DNA of 39,015 nucleotides, taken from positions 1-39,015 of the forward strand of contig CALRBR010000006.1 of NCBI GenBank assembly GCA_943354385.1, in the 5' to 3' direction. Position 1 is the stretch's first letter; every line of letters starts with the position of its first letter. Source of the stretch: Candidatus Tayloriibacteriota bacterium. Its GTDB lineage: Bacteria; Patescibacteriota; Minisyncoccia; Phycocordibacterales; PALSA-1337. The position numbers and the translations under genes are program-made. Shown in pieces: positions 38,919 to 39,015 of the stretch. The notes under the pieces are model-generated. The model did not search any database and was not told where the DNA came from. It saw nothing but the letters and a program-made list of their open reading frames with translations.

Positions 38919-38955
38919 ACACTAGAAATTTTTTGCTAAAATTTCTAGTGTTTTT
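38919..38955 (+). terminator. Terminator on the plus strand beside copy C
   Basis: ACACTAGAAATTTT pairs with AAAATTTCTAGTGT around TTGCT and runs into TTTTT. No plus-strand gene ends upstream within 4 kb on this side, so it may end an RNA across copy C or protect the next gene from read-through. Confidence 0.75.
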
Positions 38956-38976
38956 ATTGTATTTCTCTCAATTCCA

Positions 38977-38985
38977 TGCTACACT
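38977..38985 (+). promoter_or_regulatory. Extended -10 promoter of the right-edge gene
   Basis: TGC-TACACT, 13 nt before an ATG at 38999. Confidence 0.5.
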
Positions 38986-38998
38986 ACGCAACATATTT

Positions 38999-39015
38999 AT
39001 GAAAACTCAACAAGT
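38999..39015 (+). CDS. Start of a plus-strand gene cut by the window edge
   Basis: ATG followed by five codons (MKTQQV-like start) reaches the window end. The only support is the position 13 nt after an extended -10 box and downstream of a terminator. The product cannot be named. Confidence 0.35.

Noticed and set aside
1-39015. CRISPR array or cas genes
   Set aside because: The repeats seen are hairpins with variable spacing and no array of constant repeats and unique spacers.
1-39015. Alternative code with TGA as glycine (as in some Patescibacteria)
   Set aside because: Ferredoxin 2 ends at TGA followed by non-coding sequence and a terminator, and no conserved gene needs TGA read-through.

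Overview
The window looks like a chromosome segment of a Candidate Phyla Radiation (Patescibacteria, Parcubacteria-like) bacterium. The basis is a moderately AT-rich, gene-dense sequence using the standard code (TGA is a stop), compact housekeeping proteins such as a 345-residue DnaX and 1060-residue RpoB, a NusB-Nudix fusion, and many small orphan proteins. The placement is inference from protein character, not from a search.

Layout. 1-1173: a serine recombinase running off the left edge, a minus-strand tRNA-Gln, and a degenerate tRNA-like piece. 1174-3440: dnaX and a tRNA-dihydrouridine synthase. 3485-5240: a SANT/Myb-like small protein, then three separately transcribed single-cluster ferredoxins. 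5323-7210: the rpmF, nusB-nudix, rnc operon. 7494-12385: a small membrane protein, rnhB, dnaE and an EVE-domain protein. 12640-19963: an adenylate-kinase-like enzyme, typA, a membrane-anchored Cys-pair protein, truB, hisS, a DEDD exonuclease and a ZIP transporter. 20108-24332: a DsbA-like protein, a helicase-nuclease with Fe-S cysteines, and a probably frameshifted membrane protein. 24646-34663: the information-processing block rpoB, rpoC, dnaG, rpoD, all minus strand. 34954-38773: rpsP, khpA, a candidate structured ncRNA, trmD, a CapA-like protein and a sensor kinase. A plus-strand gene begins at the right edge.

The genes are mostly replication, transcription, RNA processing and tRNA modification, with a redox and export side group (ferredoxins, DsbA-like, ZIP). 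Many genes stand alone behind an extended -10 box of the TGC-TATACT type. In about ten cases the box ends only 6-9 nt before ATG, which predicts leaderless mRNAs. Others have TTGACA-like -35 boxes with 17-nt spacers and intrinsic terminators.

The most unusual content is intergenic. (1) Five copies (13445-13608, 15610-15660, 24518-24638, 27641-27721, 38817-38912) of an element with two hairpins; in four of them the element sits on a long variable stem. The inner hairpin covaries between copies. (2) A strongly promoted, terminated RNA of about 190 nt lies between khpA and trmD and I cannot assign it to a known family. (3) Two further families of dispersed perfect palindromes occur. On the protein side, the NusB-Nudix fusion with a damaged Nudix box, a DnaX lacking its zinc module, and an RpoB with altered rifampicin-site residues deserve attention.
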